The notes beneath the pieces are model-generated. The model worked only from the letters and a program-made list of their open reading frames with translations, was not told where the DNA came from and made no database searches. DNA of 64,000 nucleotides, taken from the NCBI GenBank assembly GCA_036011085.1, contig DASCMS010000129.1:44388-108387 (forward strand), in the 5' to 3' direction. This DNA is from UBA8231 sp036011085 (GTDB lineage Bacteria > Latescibacterota > UBA2968 > UBA8231). This document shows positions 25,402 through 35,018 of this stretch, piece after piece. How positions within the stretch are numbered: the first letter of the stretch is position 1; every line of letters starts with the position of its first letter. The position numbers and the translations under genes are program-made.

Positions 25402-26501
25402 AGGTCGCCGTCGTCCCCTTCGGGCAGCATCGAACGCACAACCTGCTCGTCGAGTTCGGCACCCAGTCCCGGCTTCTCACTGAGCACGACGTGGCCCTGC
25501 TCGATGAGGGGTTCATCCTTTGACAGGATGTCCTCCATGGCCTCGTCGCGGAAGCGGTGATATTCGAGGGCGAGGAAGTTGGGTACGCTGGCGCAGGTAT
25601 GGGCGTCGGCGAGCGTGCTCAGAGGCCCGGAGTTGTTGTGCGGGGCAAAGGGTACGTAGTAGATCTCGGCCATGTTGGCGATCTTGCGACACTCCGAAAG
25701 GCCGCCGCACTTGGAGATGTCGGGCATGATGATATCGGCGGCCTGCTTTTCCAGCAGCTCGCGGAAACCATAGCGCAGGTAGAGGTTTTCCCCGACGCAG
25801 ATCGGCGTGGCCGAAGCCGCCTTCACCTTGGCCAGGGCGTCGATGTTTTCCGGTGGCACCGGCTCTTCCAGCCACATCAGATCCAGACCCTCGACCCCGA
25901 CGGCGATCTTCTGTCCCGCCACCGCGTCGTAGCGGCCGTGCAGGTCGATGCCCAGGTCCATGTCCGAGCCGACCGCCTCGCGGATCTCGTGCGCCTCGGA
26001 GACGATGACATCCAGCTCCGACGGATGTACGGTCCAGTTCCAGCGGTCCATCTTCTGCGGCCGATTGCCGTCGTCGAGGTCGAACTTCATGGCCGTGAAC
26101 CCAGCCTCGCGGACGCGCTGTGCCGTCTCGGCGTAGTCACCGTGAGCACAGTCGACGTAGAGGCGGACGCGGTCCCTGAACTTGCCGCCGAGCAGGCGAT
26201 AGACCGGCACGCCCGCCGCCTTGCCCGCCAGGTCCCACAGAGCCACCTCGATACCGGTGAGGGCGGAGATGGCGTGACCGGCGGCGCCGCCCTGGAAGAT
26301 GAAGGCACGGCGCACCTTCTCGAAGCACATGTCCACATCGCGTGGATCCTCGCCGATGAGCAGGCGCTTCATGCTGTCGACGATCTGGCGCCAGCCGGCG
26401 CCCTGGTGGGACAACTCGCCCGTGCCGTACAGGCCTTCGTCGGAGTATACACGTACATACCCGAAACGCGCGGAACAGGTCTTGATGTCGGTGATCTTCA
26501 T
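25392..26501 (-). CDS. Enolase-superfamily sugar-acid dehydratase (galactonate/mannonate dehydratase-like)
   Basis: 369 aa with all expected active-site blocks: MKFDLDDGN (Lys region), LGIDLHGRYD (Asp), WLEEPVPPEN (Glu), ICVGENLYLRYG (Glu), MPDISKCGG and FAPHNNSGPL (His). This set matches acid-sugar dehydratases such as D-galactonate dehydratase, which make a 2-keto-3-deoxy acid. ATG 26501 begins MKITDIKT, the usual N-terminus; the ribosome site is weak. Followed by two oxidoreductases and a symporter in overlapping arrangement, which supports a sugar-acid uptake and oxidation cassette. Confidence 0.85.
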   Translation of the reverse strand: MKITDIKTCSARFGYVRVYSDEGLYGTGELSHQGAGWRQIVDSMKRLLIGEDPRDVDMCFEKVRRAFIFQGGAAGHAISALTGIEVALWDLAGKAAGVPVYRLLGGKFRDRVRLYVDCAHGDYAETAQRVREAGFTAMKFDLDDGNRPQKMDRWNWTVHPSELDVIVSEAHEIREAVGSDMDLGIDLHGRYDAVAGQKIAVGVEGLDLMWLEEPVPPENIDALAKVKAASATPICVGENLYLRYGFRELLEKQAADIIMPDISKCGGLSECRKIANMAEIYYVPFAPHNNSGPLSTLADAHTCASVPNFLALEYHRFRDEAMEDILSKDEPLIEQGHVVLSEKPGLGAELDEQVVRSMLPEGDDGDLWR

Positions 26502-26560
26502 GGTGAATCCGGAGGGAGGGTGAAGGAGGAACGGCAGCCAATTGCCGTGGGGGGTTGTCG

Positions 26561-29011
26561 CTATACCGCTTCTGCCCGACGACTGCGGATGTACCAGAAC
26601 GTGGTGGCCACAACGACGAGAAGACTGTTCCAGAGCAGGCTGGCGCGCAGTGTGGACAGTCGGGGCTGCAGGACGATGTCGTGTTCACCCTCTGTCAGGT
26701 CGATGACGACGAACCCCGAGGTGGTAACCAGAGGCTGCACCAGGGCTCCGTCCACACGGATGTCGACGTACGGGTAGTAGCCGTAGGCGAGTCGGGCGAA
26801 ACAGCGGGTTGCCGTGCGTACGCGCAAGTCGACACGCTGTGACCGGACCGTGTGTTCCAGCACGGTGACGGCCACATCGGTGCCCAGCTCGACAGGAGAC
26901 TCGAGGGCATCGACGAAGAAAGTCCTGCAGGTGCGCGCCCGGGGATCCACGTCCATACCTTCCAGCAGCGTCATCACCGTCGTCATGCCTGCGACATCGC
27001 GCGGATCGCTGCTCAGTAGCCGATCGAGATCCATGTTCAGCATCTGTGCCAGGGTCTCGGCGGAGGGCTCCGGTGGCGGAGACAGAGTCGCTGAGACGTG
27101 AACGGGGGACGGATCCGGCAGTTCCAGACCGAGGGTTCGGCCTGAGGCGGCACGGGCCAGCAGGTAGCGGACATTGAGCAGGGTCAGGCCCTCGTACACG
27201 GTGGGAGACACGTGCAGCTGGGAGCCATCATCGATCAGGTCCCGGGCGATGGAGGCATCAACAAGCCGTATGAAAGGCCGCACGAACTGAAACACGGCGG
27301 GCAGCTCGCCCGGGTGCGGTCCGTCGGGCACCGGTGTGCGCGTGTTGAAGTAGAGCAACCCGGTACCCTGGTAGAGGTTCATGTCGGCAGCAGCCCAGAC
27401 GGCCCGATAGTCAGGTACGGCGCCGTGCTCCCCATACACCCGCGACTGGGCGAAGAGGCTTTCATAGAACTCGAAGGAGACATTCGCCGGGTCGATCTTA
27501 CTGTCGGGATCGCGGTAGCTGTGCAGAAACGTGGTAGGGCCGAGATCGACGACAATGGCGAGCGTCGCCAGACCGGCCACCCGATACCACAGGCCCGATC
27601 GCCGCCGCGCCCGCACCTGCAGAAAGCGGACGCCGTGGCCGGCGCTCAGGGCGAGGAAGAAGCTGACGTAAAGCAGGTACCGACCGGCACCGAGGATCTC
27701 GCTGTTCGGCAGCAGCCGTACGAGAGCGGTACGATAGCCGAACACCATGACGAGGCCACCAAGCAGGCACGCGGCTGCGGCGAAGGCGCCGGGGGCCCGC
27801 CGCCTGCCCCGGGAAAGAGCGCCGGCCATGACACCGGTGGCGGCCAGGCAGATCAGAGTGATGCCCAGATACCCGCCATACCAGTTGAATTCGGCCACGC
27901 CAGGAGTCCACAACCAGATGCGGAAATTTGACCATACCAGCACGTGCCACCAGTGCGGATCAGGTGTGCCCAACAGGCTGTATTCGGTATCCCCCATCCC
28001 CGTGAAGCCCTTGTCCAGCCACATGGGCAACACGAGAGCGCCGCCGACGACGAGACCGGTGGCCAGCAGTACCGAGAGCAGTCCGATACGCGGCAACCGG
28101 CTGACAGGACCGGCCTGTGCCAGCACGTGGGCCAGGCCGTAGAGCCCGGTGAAGGCACAGGCCCAGTAGCCGTAGCCCGGGTGAGAGAGGACGAGGACGC
28201 CGAGCAGGGCCCCGCCAAACAGGGCGACCGGCAGCCCGCGTCTGATATCGACACAGGACAGAGCTCGTTCGAGGGCCCAGATCGGCCACGGCAGCAGGGC
28301 GTAGACGAGTGACAGCTGCAGACGCCCCATGATCAGGACATGCTGGGCATGCCAGAAGCAGAGGACGAAACCGATGCCGGCGACGAAGGCGGCCCCCCGC
28401 CGGCAACCCCCGGCACGGGCTGCAGCATAGGCGCCGAGACCGGACAGCACGTGACAGCCGGCAAGCACGATCTTGAGCGTCAGATACGTATCGCCGAACA
28501 CCAACCTCAGCAATCCAGTCAGCCAGAAAAACAGGAACCCGTAGAACTGCATATAGGGCGAGCCGGTGCCCAGGTAGTAGGTCCAGAATGGCAGCTGACC
28601 ATTGGCGATGGCGCCGGCGGTGATGTCGGCGTAGGCGATGTGCTGGGAAGAGTCGGCGGCCCAGTTGAAGGTGCCGGTGCCCAGGTAGTAGCGGACAAAG
28701 ACGCAGGAACTGGCCAGCAGCAGAGCCACCGTGGCGCGCTCACTGGCGAACACGTCACGCAGGAAGAGGCTGAGGCGGCCACTGCGGATTTCAAGAACTG
28801 CGACCAGGACACACAGCAGGAGGATGAGCGTCAGGATCAGCCAGTCGAAGGTCCCCAGCGGTACCCTGTCACGGATGGCGTGCAGGTAGCGGCCGAGCTC
28901 CAGGTAACTGACGGAGGCCGCCAACCGGTAGAACTTTGCCATCGTCGTGTACTGAGACAGGACGAGCAGTCCGGCCAGGGACCCGAGCAGGAGGCGGAAG
29001 ATCAGCGCCAT
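26561..29011 (-). CDS. Large multi-spanning membrane protein, GT-C/YfhO-like
   Basis: 816 aa. About twelve hydrophobic helices fill residues 1-500, then a soluble region (about 505-770) and a final helix (LLWNSLLVVVATTFWYI). The early loop TFNWAADSSQHIAYADITAG contains the acidic pair typical of GT-C glycosyltransferases and related proteins, and YLLYVSFFLALSAGHG resembles the YfhO group. It may transfer sugars from a lipid carrier to a surface polymer or protein. ATG 29011 overlaps the hrpB stop by 10 nt. Specific activity cannot be read from sequence. Confidence 0.68.
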   Translation of the reverse strand: MALIFRLLLGSLAGLLVLSQYTTMAKFYRLAASVSYLELGRYLHAIRDRVPLGTFDWLILTLILLLCVLVAVLEIRSGRLSLFLRDVFASERATVALLLASSCVFVRYYLGTGTFNWAADSSQHIAYADITAGAIANGQLPFWTYYLGTGSPYMQFYGFLFFWLTGLLRLVFGDTYLTLKIVLAGCHVLSGLGAYAAARAGGCRRGAAFVAGIGFVLCFWHAQHVLIMGRLQLSLVYALLPWPIWALERALSCVDIRRGLPVALFGGALLGVLVLSHPGYGYWACAFTGLYGLAHVLAQAGPVSRLPRIGLLSVLLATGLVVGGALVLPMWLDKGFTGMGDTEYSLLGTPDPHWWHVLVWSNFRIWLWTPGVAEFNWYGGYLGITLICLAATGVMAGALSRGRRRAPGAFAAAACLLGGLVMVFGYRTALVRLLPNSEILGAGRYLLYVSFFLALSAGHGVRFLQVRARRRSGLWYRVAGLATLAIVVDLGPTTFLHSYRDPDSKIDPANVSFEFYESLFAQSRVYGEHGAVPDYRAVWAAADMNLYQGTGLLYFNTRTPVPDGPHPGELPAVFQFVRPFIRLVDASIARDLIDDGSQLHVSPTVYEGLTLLNVRYLLARAASGRTLGLELPDPSPVHVSATLSPPPEPSAETLAQMLNMDLDRLLSSDPRDVAGMTTVMTLLEGMDVDPRARTCRTFFVDALESPVELGTDVAVTVLEHTVRSQRVDLRVRTATRCFARLAYGYYPYVDIRVDGALVQPLVTTSGFVVIDLTEGEHDIVLQPRLSTLRASLLWNSLLVVVATTFWYIRSRRAEAV

Positions 29012-31560
29012 TCGTGTTTCGGGTAGCGTCGTGACAGCTCCTTGCGCAGTTCGGGGTAGGTGCGCTCCCAGAATCCCGCCAGGTCATCGGTGACCTGTGC
29101 CGGCCGGAAGTTGGGTGCCAGGATTTCGAGCAGCACCGGGACCCGGCCGGCAGCGATCCGCGGCGTCTCGGTGAGATCGTAGAGGTCCTGGATCCGGGCC
29201 CGGCCCCGGGGCGGCTCGCCCGGAGTGTAGGTGATCTTCATGCCCTGTCCACCCGGCAGCCGCAGGCGCTCCGGCGCCATCTGTTCGACGAACTGCTGAT
29301 CGGCCCAGCTCATGGCGTGACGCAGCGGTTCGAGGACCGGGGCTCGACGCACGGCGTTCCAGCGCGTGGCATCACCGACGATTTCGCTGTAGAGGATGGC
29401 CAGATCGTCGTCGTCGTAGAGCAGCAATCCGCGCTCGGGAAACCAATCGGCCACACAACGAGACCGCGCCAGCCAGGCCTCGGCAGCCGCGTTCCAGCTG
29501 TCGAAGCGCAGCAGGCCGGCGGCCACACGTGCGGCCAGCATCTGACCGGCGGCGGCTCGATCGCGAGGCACACGGCGCACCGGCTGCAGCGCCAGAGCCC
29601 CGAAGTGCAGGGCTTCGACCTCCATGACCGCAGCTTCCGTCTCGTCCCACACCAGCTCGACCCGGGCCTCGACCCGGTCCGGGAACAACTCCTGCATCCA
29701 TTCCGGATCCACGGCCGTGGCTAGGGAAGCGACGGTGTGCACGCCACCCCCCTCGGCGCGCGACGCCTCCACTTCGCGGACTTCGACAGCGACGAGAACC
29801 CCATGGTTGCCAACCACCGTGTTGCGATCCAGCACGACCCGTCGCCGACCCTCCATCTCGCAGGAACGGCTGTCAGAAACGTCCTGGTGGTCGACGCCAC
29901 CAGGCTGTGTGCGTCGCAGGGCGACATGATCAGCATAGCCCACCAGAACACAACGGGCCAGTTCGGCATCAGCCACCGCCGATCGGCGGCGCCCGGGACC
30001 CTGTAAGGTCCCGGTGATCCGCCGAAACTGATTCGACGCCCGCTCGACATCACGGCAGGTACCGGCGTGCAGTCCGAGCTCGGCGCAACGCTTGCCGTCG
30101 AAGCGGCTGGCCCGGGCCGCTTCGTACGCAGCTTCACGAGCCCCCACATCGGAAGGCCAGCCGGTCTCGGCCGGAGTCCGGTAGCGGGCGGCCACGGGTC
30201 GGATACAGATATCACGCTCGGCGATGAGAGCCGCCCACAGGCTGGCTCGATCGGCCACACCACGGCGGCTTCCCTCCAGCAGCATTCGCCCCAGGCGTGG
30301 ATGGGCGGGTACGTCGACCATAATCCGCCCGGCTTCGGTGAGGGTTCCGGTCGCGTCGATAGCGCCGAGATCGTCCAGCAGCGATCGGGCCTGCTGCAAC
30401 CGCGCGAGGGGTGGCGGGTCGAGCCAGCCGAACTCGGCCGCATCGATACCGAAGGCACACAGCTGCAGCACGGCCTCGGCCAGATCGACCCGTTCGACTT
30501 CCGGTGTGTCCCGCTCGGGGCGCGCATGGGCGTCGGCGGCAGACCACAGTCGCAGGCAGACGCCGGGTGCGGTACGTCCGGCCCGCCCGGCACGCTGCTG
30601 CGCGGAGGCCTGGGAGATCCGTTCCACGAGCAGGGCGTTGACCGCCCGGGACGGGTCATAACGCTGAACCCGAGCCAGGCCGGCGTCGATGACACAACGT
30701 ATGCCATCGATCGTGATCGATGTCTCGGCCACGTTGGTCGAGACGATGACTCGCCTGGATGCACCCGGACCGCTGGCCGGGCGGACGGCACGGTCCTGCG
30801 CCGCCGGCGGCAGGTTTCCATGGAGGGGCAGCACGGTGATCGGTTCATCGTCCGGGCGCAGGCGCCGGCGGCAGGCCTCGACAGTGCGGCGGATCTCGTA
30901 GGCACCGGGCAGGAACATCAGCACGTCGCCCTGGTCGCCGCCGTCCAGCCAACGACGCAGGCAGGCGGCGGCGCGCTCCCACACGGGTGTCGCGGCATCC
31001 ATGTCATCGTACTGGACGTCGACGTCGAAGGTCCGACCGTCGGCCTGCACGGCGGGACAATCCAGATAGCCGCTGACCGCCTCGACATCGAGGGTGGCGG
31101 ACATGACGACGAGGCGCAGATCACGGCGCCCAGCACGACGCAGCTGTCGGCACAGGCCAAGGGTCAGGTCCACCGCCAGACTGCGCTCGTGGAATTCGTC
31201 GAGTACGACGGCGCCGACACCCTTCAACTCGGGATCGGCCAGCAGCTGACGCAGGAACAGTCCCTCGGTGAGGAAAACGATGCGGGTGGCCTCGCCGATG
31301 TGGCGTTCATGCCGTGTCTGAAAACCCACAACATCTCCCACGGTACCGCCGAGCTCTTCGGCGACCCGGTGGGCGACCACACGTGCCGCCAGCCGCCGGG
31401 GTTGCAGCACGAGGATGCGGCCCACGACGCCGGAGTGCAGCAGCATCTGTGGTACCTGTGTCGTCTTGCCCGATCCCGTCGGTGCCGACAGCACGAGGGC
31501 GCCATCCTCCCTGATGGCAGCCAAAATCCGATCTTCGACCTCATGGATGGGAAGAGTCAC
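29002..31560 (-). CDS. hrpB: ATP-dependent DExH helicase HrpB
   Basis: 852 aa. Helicase core: Walker A SAPTGSGKTTQ (about residue 26), DEFH box VVLDEFHERSL, SATLD, NVAETSITIDG and QQRAGRAGR; then HA2 and the HrpB-specific C-terminal region ending near the C-terminus with RYPKHEW. RNA helicase-like ATPase of uncertain cellular role in bacteria. GTG 31560 gives a 4-nt GTGA overlap with the upstream stop and the N-terminus VTLPIHEVEDRI, matching HrpB proteins; ATG 31575 is the alternative. It is unusual to find it inside an apparent sugar-catabolism string. Confidence 0.92.
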   Translation of the reverse strand: MTLPIHEVEDRILAAIREDGALVLSAPTGSGKTTQVPQMLLHSGVVGRILVLQPRRLAARVVAHRVAEELGGTVGDVVGFQTRHERHIGEATRIVFLTEGLFLRQLLADPELKGVGAVVLDEFHERSLAVDLTLGLCRQLRRAGRRDLRLVVMSATLDVEAVSGYLDCPAVQADGRTFDVDVQYDDMDAATPVWERAAACLRRWLDGGDQGDVLMFLPGAYEIRRTVEACRRRLRPDDEPITVLPLHGNLPPAAQDRAVRPASGPGASRRVIVSTNVAETSITIDGIRCVIDAGLARVQRYDPSRAVNALLVERISQASAQQRAGRAGRTAPGVCLRLWSAADAHARPERDTPEVERVDLAEAVLQLCAFGIDAAEFGWLDPPPLARLQQARSLLDDLGAIDATGTLTEAGRIMVDVPAHPRLGRMLLEGSRRGVADRASLWAALIAERDICIRPVAARYRTPAETGWPSDVGAREAAYEAARASRFDGKRCAELGLHAGTCRDVERASNQFRRITGTLQGPGRRRSAVADAELARCVLVGYADHVALRRTQPGGVDHQDVSDSRSCEMEGRRRVVLDRNTVVGNHGVLVAVEVREVEASRAEGGGVHTVASLATAVDPEWMQELFPDRVEARVELVWDETEAAVMEVEALHFGALALQPVRRVPRDRAAAGQMLAARVAAGLLRFDSWNAAAEAWLARSRCVADWFPERGLLLYDDDDLAILYSEIVGDATRWNAVRRAPVLEPLRHAMSWADQQFVEQMAPERLRLPGGQGMKITYTPGEPPRGRARIQDLYDLTETPRIAAGRVPVLLEILAPNFRPAQVTDDLAGFWERTYPELRKELSRRYPKHEWR

Positions 31561-32834
31561 GCCGGTGTCAGACATCCGTAGAAGACGTCGTTGCTGTTGC
31601 CGCCCAGCGGTCCCGTCCAGTAGGCGTCGACGACTTCGGAGGCAGTGCCACCGGCACGTGCCGTCGACAGGAACAGATGCCACAGGGGACCGACGCCGGG
31701 CAGGCGTACGGGCCGCGAGATCCGCAGCGGCCGTTTCATGCTGCCGACGGCGTAGTGCACGGCCCGGGCCGCCGAGCGTCGTCCTTGGATGAGGAAGAAG
31801 TGCAGGCGACCGTCCGCAGTCTGCTGCAGGCGGCCGCCGTTGTAGGCCCCCAGACACACGTGTTCATACGGCCCCCCCGCCGGCCCCCAGGCGTGGTAGA
31901 GACGGGCGGCCGTATCATCCTGCCCCGTACCCGCCCAGACGTCGCAGGACGGCTGCCGGTTCTCGAAGTAGAGCATGTGTACCGAGCCGTCGAAGTCGAC
32001 GAGCAAATCCTGATGATCGGTCGTCCCGCGGGTGCCGGCGGCCTCGTCGAAGGTGTCGGACACGTCGCTGATGACGGTGCAGCGCCAGTCATGCGGTGTG
32101 TGCACGGGATCCGGATTGTAGTACGAATAGGCCCGCAGGACAGGGTAGATCCCATGGTCCGTGTCGATGGTGCGAGTGCCGCCCGTTGCCGGGTCGGGGA
32201 GCACGACCTGCTGGTTCGGGTAGCGCTCGCCGGCCAGGAAGTAGTCGTCACTGCACAGCGTGCAGGCCGCCCCTTCGCGGAAGACGACGAAACTGTAGCC
32301 GCGGGCCTTCTCATGTGGCAGGGACGCGGAGATGACCTCCCTGTCCCCGAGGCCGGCGTCCATGATGTACCAGGCCATGCAGTCGAGGCCGCCGACAGCA
32401 AGGATCCGGTCGTTGCCGTCGATGGCGGCGCCGAAGCGTGAGTCGGCCTGCAGCCGCCGGCGCAGCTCCCAACGATCCAGGCACCCCGGCTCATCGAACA
32501 CGACATGCCAGCTGGCTCCCTCGCCGCCGATCACGTGCAGGCGCTGGTTCGAGTCGACGAGGAGGTTGCCGTTCTGCGGCACCGGCGGCAGCACCGGCCC
32601 CTGCTCCCAGGTTCCGTCGCCCACACGACGGAACACGGTCAGAGTCAGATCGTCGCGCCAGCTGAGGGCGTAGACCTGCTCACCACAGCGTACAAGGTTG
32701 GACTGATTGTAGCCCCAGCAGCTGGCACCGCTGCCGCCTGTCAGCCGACATCCGGCGGTGTCGGTGATGCGCTCGACGTGCCAGTCGAAGCGGCAGGGCG
32801 CCTCGTGTGTGACGTCGGGACGGGGGTCGCTCAC
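31557..32834 (-). CDS. Predicted beta-propeller (BNR-type) protein, unknown function
   Basis: 425 aa. The sequence alternates short strands typical of beta-propellers (LHVIGGEGASWHVVF, RILAVGGLDCMAWYIMDAG, QDLLVDFDGSVHMLYFENRQ), but clear Asp-boxes are lacking. No signal peptide. GTG 32834 overlaps the dioxygenase stop by 4 nt (GTGA), and the 3' end couples to hrpB. May bind or hydrolyse a sugar; no catalytic residues identified. Confidence 0.65.
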   Translation of the reverse strand: MSDPRPDVTHEAPCRFDWHVERITDTAGCRLTGGSGASCWGYNQSNLVRCGEQVYALSWRDDLTLTVFRRVGDGTWEQGPVLPPVPQNGNLLVDSNQRLHVIGGEGASWHVVFDEPGCLDRWELRRRLQADSRFGAAIDGNDRILAVGGLDCMAWYIMDAGLGDREVISASLPHEKARGYSFVVFREGAACTLCSDDYFLAGERYPNQQVVLPDPATGGTRTIDTDHGIYPVLRAYSYYNPDPVHTPHDWRCTVISDVSDTFDEAAGTRGTTDHQDLLVDFDGSVHMLYFENRQPSCDVWAGTGQDDTAARLYHAWGPAGGPYEHVCLGAYNGGRLQQTADGRLHFFLIQGRRSAARAVHYAVGSMKRPLRISRPVRLPGVGPLWHLFLSTARAGGTASEVVDAYWTGPLGGNSNDVFYGCLTPA

Positions 32835-33643
32835 AATTCCTGCAGACTCTTCGGGTCTTCGCAGTCGGCATCCAGGTAACGCTGGATCAGCTGCCGCGTC
32901 CTGTCGGGCAGACGATGGAGATGCCCTGCCGACTGCAGAGCCTTCTGCTGGCCGTTTTCATGGGTCATGACCGGGTAACGGCAGAGCCAGTAGGCGGCAT
33001 GCATCGTCCAGCGGCGTTGCCCCTCGGGGTTCCAGCCGCGGTGCCAGAGATTGGCGTTGTAGTAGAGGATGTCTCCCGGCTCCAGATGGACCACGACGCC
33101 GTCGTCGAGCTCACCCTCCAGGCCGGCTGCAGAGGCGGCGATCTCCTGCTGGGTGGAGGCCCGCAGATGCGAGCCGGGAACGACCTGAAGAAAGGTGTCG
33201 GTGGCGGCGATGGGCGCGTTGAACTGGACAAAATGCCCGTGATGCTGACGCAGGAACCGCTCCTCGTCTTCCGCGCCTGGTTTGCCGATGTCGCGGTGCC
33301 AGGCCATGCGGTACTCCCGTCCTCCCCCACCTGCGAGCATGCCGAACAGACTGTGTCGGATCGGACCGCCGAGCAGGGCCTCCATATCGTCGACCACATC
33401 CTCGGCGAGCCACTCGCCCCAGGCCGCCTCGTACTTGTCGGGGTGCATCATGTGGGATGTGCGGTCGATGATGCCGGCCGCCTCGTCGATCCAGCGCAGC
33501 TGGCACTCACCGGCTCGAGCCCGTTGGATGAGACGCTCTACACCAGCGCACAGCGACTGCACCCGCTGTAGGTCGAAGGCACCGCGAAGCAGCACGAAGC
33601 CCTCCCGATCGAAAGCCACTCTTTCGTCATCACCCAGGCGCAT
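32831..33643 (-). CDS. Phytanoyl-CoA dioxygenase (PhyH) family protein
   Basis: 270 aa, Fe(II)/2-oxoglutarate oxygenase fold. The iron site is seen as MAWHRDIGKPG (His-x-Asp) with the distal His in NLWHRGWNPEG, whose Arg and nearby residues would bind 2-oxoglutarate. The strand block FLQVVPGSHLRAST lies between them, as in the family. First gene of a minus-strand string running down to the symporter. Substrate unknown; bacterial PhyH proteins hydroxylate diverse small molecules. Confidence 0.87.
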   Translation of the reverse strand: MRLGDDERVAFDREGFVLLRGAFDLQRVQSLCAGVERLIQRARAGECQLRWIDEAAGIIDRTSHMMHPDKYEAAWGEWLAEDVVDDMEALLGGPIRHSLFGMLAGGGGREYRMAWHRDIGKPGAEDEERFLRQHHGHFVQFNAPIAATDTFLQVVPGSHLRASTQQEIAASAAGLEGELDDGVVVHLEPGDILYYNANLWHRGWNPEGQRRWTMHAAYWLCRYPVMTHENGQQKALQSAGHLHRLPDRTRQLIQRYLDADCEDPKSLQEL

Positions 33644-33672
33644 CGGTTTTCTCCCGTATTGTACTGTCGCGG

Positions 33673-33701
33673 TTGCCGTGCCCGTTTATCTCTTCTACCA
33701 T
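33673..33701 (+). promoter_or_regulatory. Candidate promoter for the SMP-30 gene
   Basis: TTGCCG (33673-33678) and TACCAT (33696-33701) with a 17-nt spacer, in the 99-nt divergent gap. Each hexamer matches the consensus at 4 of 6 positions. Predicted leader about 35 nt. Pattern match only. Confidence 0.35.
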
Positions 33702-33742
33702 ACGCGTCGCTACCTCAATCCATCGAAAGACAGCCGAACACC

Positions 33743-34624
33743 ATGAGCGAGCAAGTCACACCTGAACAGGTCGTCGCCAAGCGGACCCTCGTGGGCGAAG
33801 GCGCACTGTGGGACGCACAGGACAAACGGCTCTACTGGATCGACATCCTCAGCCACGAGCTCTACATCTACGATCCGGCCACCGGGAGCAACCGGACGAT
33901 CCCCACGGCGCAGGCGGTGGGCACTGTCGTCAAGCGCGCCTCCGGTGGTTTGGTACTGGCGCTGCACAACGGCTTCGCCTTCCTCGACCTCGACAGCGAG
34001 AAGATCACCCCCATCGGCGACCCGGAGCGCGACATACCGGCCAATCGCTTCAACGACGGCAAGTGCGACCCGGCAGGCCGGTTCTGGGCGGGAACCATGG
34101 AATTCAACGGGGCACCGGATGCGGGGGCTCTCTACTGTCTGAATGCCGACCACAGCGTGGCGGAGAAACTCAGGCCGGCGACGATCTCCAACGGCATTGT
34201 CTGGACGGCGGATGCAGCGACGATGTACTACATCTGCACCGCCGCCAACAACGTACGGGCCTTCGACAATGACATCGACACAGGCGACGTCACCAACGAA
34301 CGGGTCGTCATCACCAACGAGGGCGAAGGGGGCTTCGACGGCATGTCCATCGACGCCGAGGGCAAGCTCTGGATCGCCGTCTTCGGCGGCTGGGGGGTGC
34401 GGCGTTACGATCCGGAGACCGGCGACCTGATGCAGGATCTGCGTCTGCCCTTCGAGCGGGTCACCTCCTGCGCCTTCGGCGGTGACGGCCTCGACGAACT
34501 CTACATCACCTCGGCCGTGGTCGGCCTCGACGACAAGGCCTTGGCCGAGCAGCCGCTGGCCGGCAGTCTGGTAAAGGTGAATCCCGGCGTGTGTGGCGTG
34601 GCCGCAGTCGGCTATGCCGGGTAG
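33743..34624 (+). CDS. SMP-30/gluconolactonase family protein
   Basis: 293-aa six-bladed propeller lactonase. Metal and catalytic regions are visible: LVGEGALWDAQDKRLYWID (Glu), NRFNDGKCDPAGRFWAGTM (Asn/Asp), ISNGIVW and GGFDGMSIDAEGKLWIA (Asp). Hydrolyses sugar lactones such as glucono- or xylonolactone, the step after an NAD-dependent sugar dehydrogenase, which suits the neighbouring oxidoreductases. ATG 33743 (MSEQVTPEQ) was chosen as the family N-terminus; upstream in-frame codons look non-coding. Convergent with the DUF423 gene 4 nt away. Confidence 0.9.
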   Translation: MSEQVTPEQVVAKRTLVGEGALWDAQDKRLYWIDILSHELYIYDPATGSNRTIPTAQAVGTVVKRASGGLVLALHNGFAFLDLDSEKITPIGDPERDIPANRFNDGKCDPAGRFWAGTMEFNGAPDAGALYCLNADHSVAEKLRPATISNGIVWTADAATMYYICTAANNVRAFDNDIDTGDVTNERVVITNEGEGGFDGMSIDAEGKLWIAVFGGWGVRRYDPETGDLMQDLRLPFERVTSCAFGGDGLDELYITSAVVGLDDKALAEQPLAGSLVKVNPGVCGVAAVGYAG

Positions 34625-34628
34625 CTGA

Positions 34629-35009
34629 TCAAGCCCGCCAGGCGCTCCAGGCCAGAAGCAGCCAGGCCGTGATGAAGGCCACTCCTCCCAGTGGCGTGAT
34701 GGCACCCAGCCAGCGCGTGCCGGACACCACCAGCACATAGAGACTTCCGGAGAAAAGCCCGATACCGGCGACCATCATCCACCCCGCCAGTCGTACGCCG
34801 GCATCCGTCGGCCACACATGGCACAATGCGGCAACGACGAACAGCCCGAGGGCGTGCACCAGGTGATACTGCACGGCGGTGTGCCATACACCAAGCTGTG
34901 CTGGTGTGATACGAGCTTTCAAGGCGTGGGCACCGAAGGCGCCGAGGACGACGGCGAGCGCCATGGCGGCGGCACCGATGATGACGAACCAGCGTGTCGT
35001 GTCGGTCAT
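34629..35009 (-). CDS. DUF423 (YgdD/TMEM256-like) membrane protein
   Basis: 126 aa, four membrane helices. The family core GAFGAHALKARITPAQLGVW followed by TAVQYHLVHALGLF is clear. Small inner-membrane protein of unknown function found widely in bacteria and in mitochondria (TMEM256). Last gene of the 39075-34629 string, 9 nt after the cyclotransferase-like gene. Confidence 0.93.
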   Translation of the reverse strand: MTDTTRWFVIIGAAAMALAVVLGAFGAHALKARITPAQLGVWHTAVQYHLVHALGLFVVAALCHVWPTDAGVRLAGWMMVAGIGLFSGSLYVLVVSGTRWLGAITPLGGVAFITAWLLLAWSAWRA

Positions 35010-35018
35010 CGGATGGAT

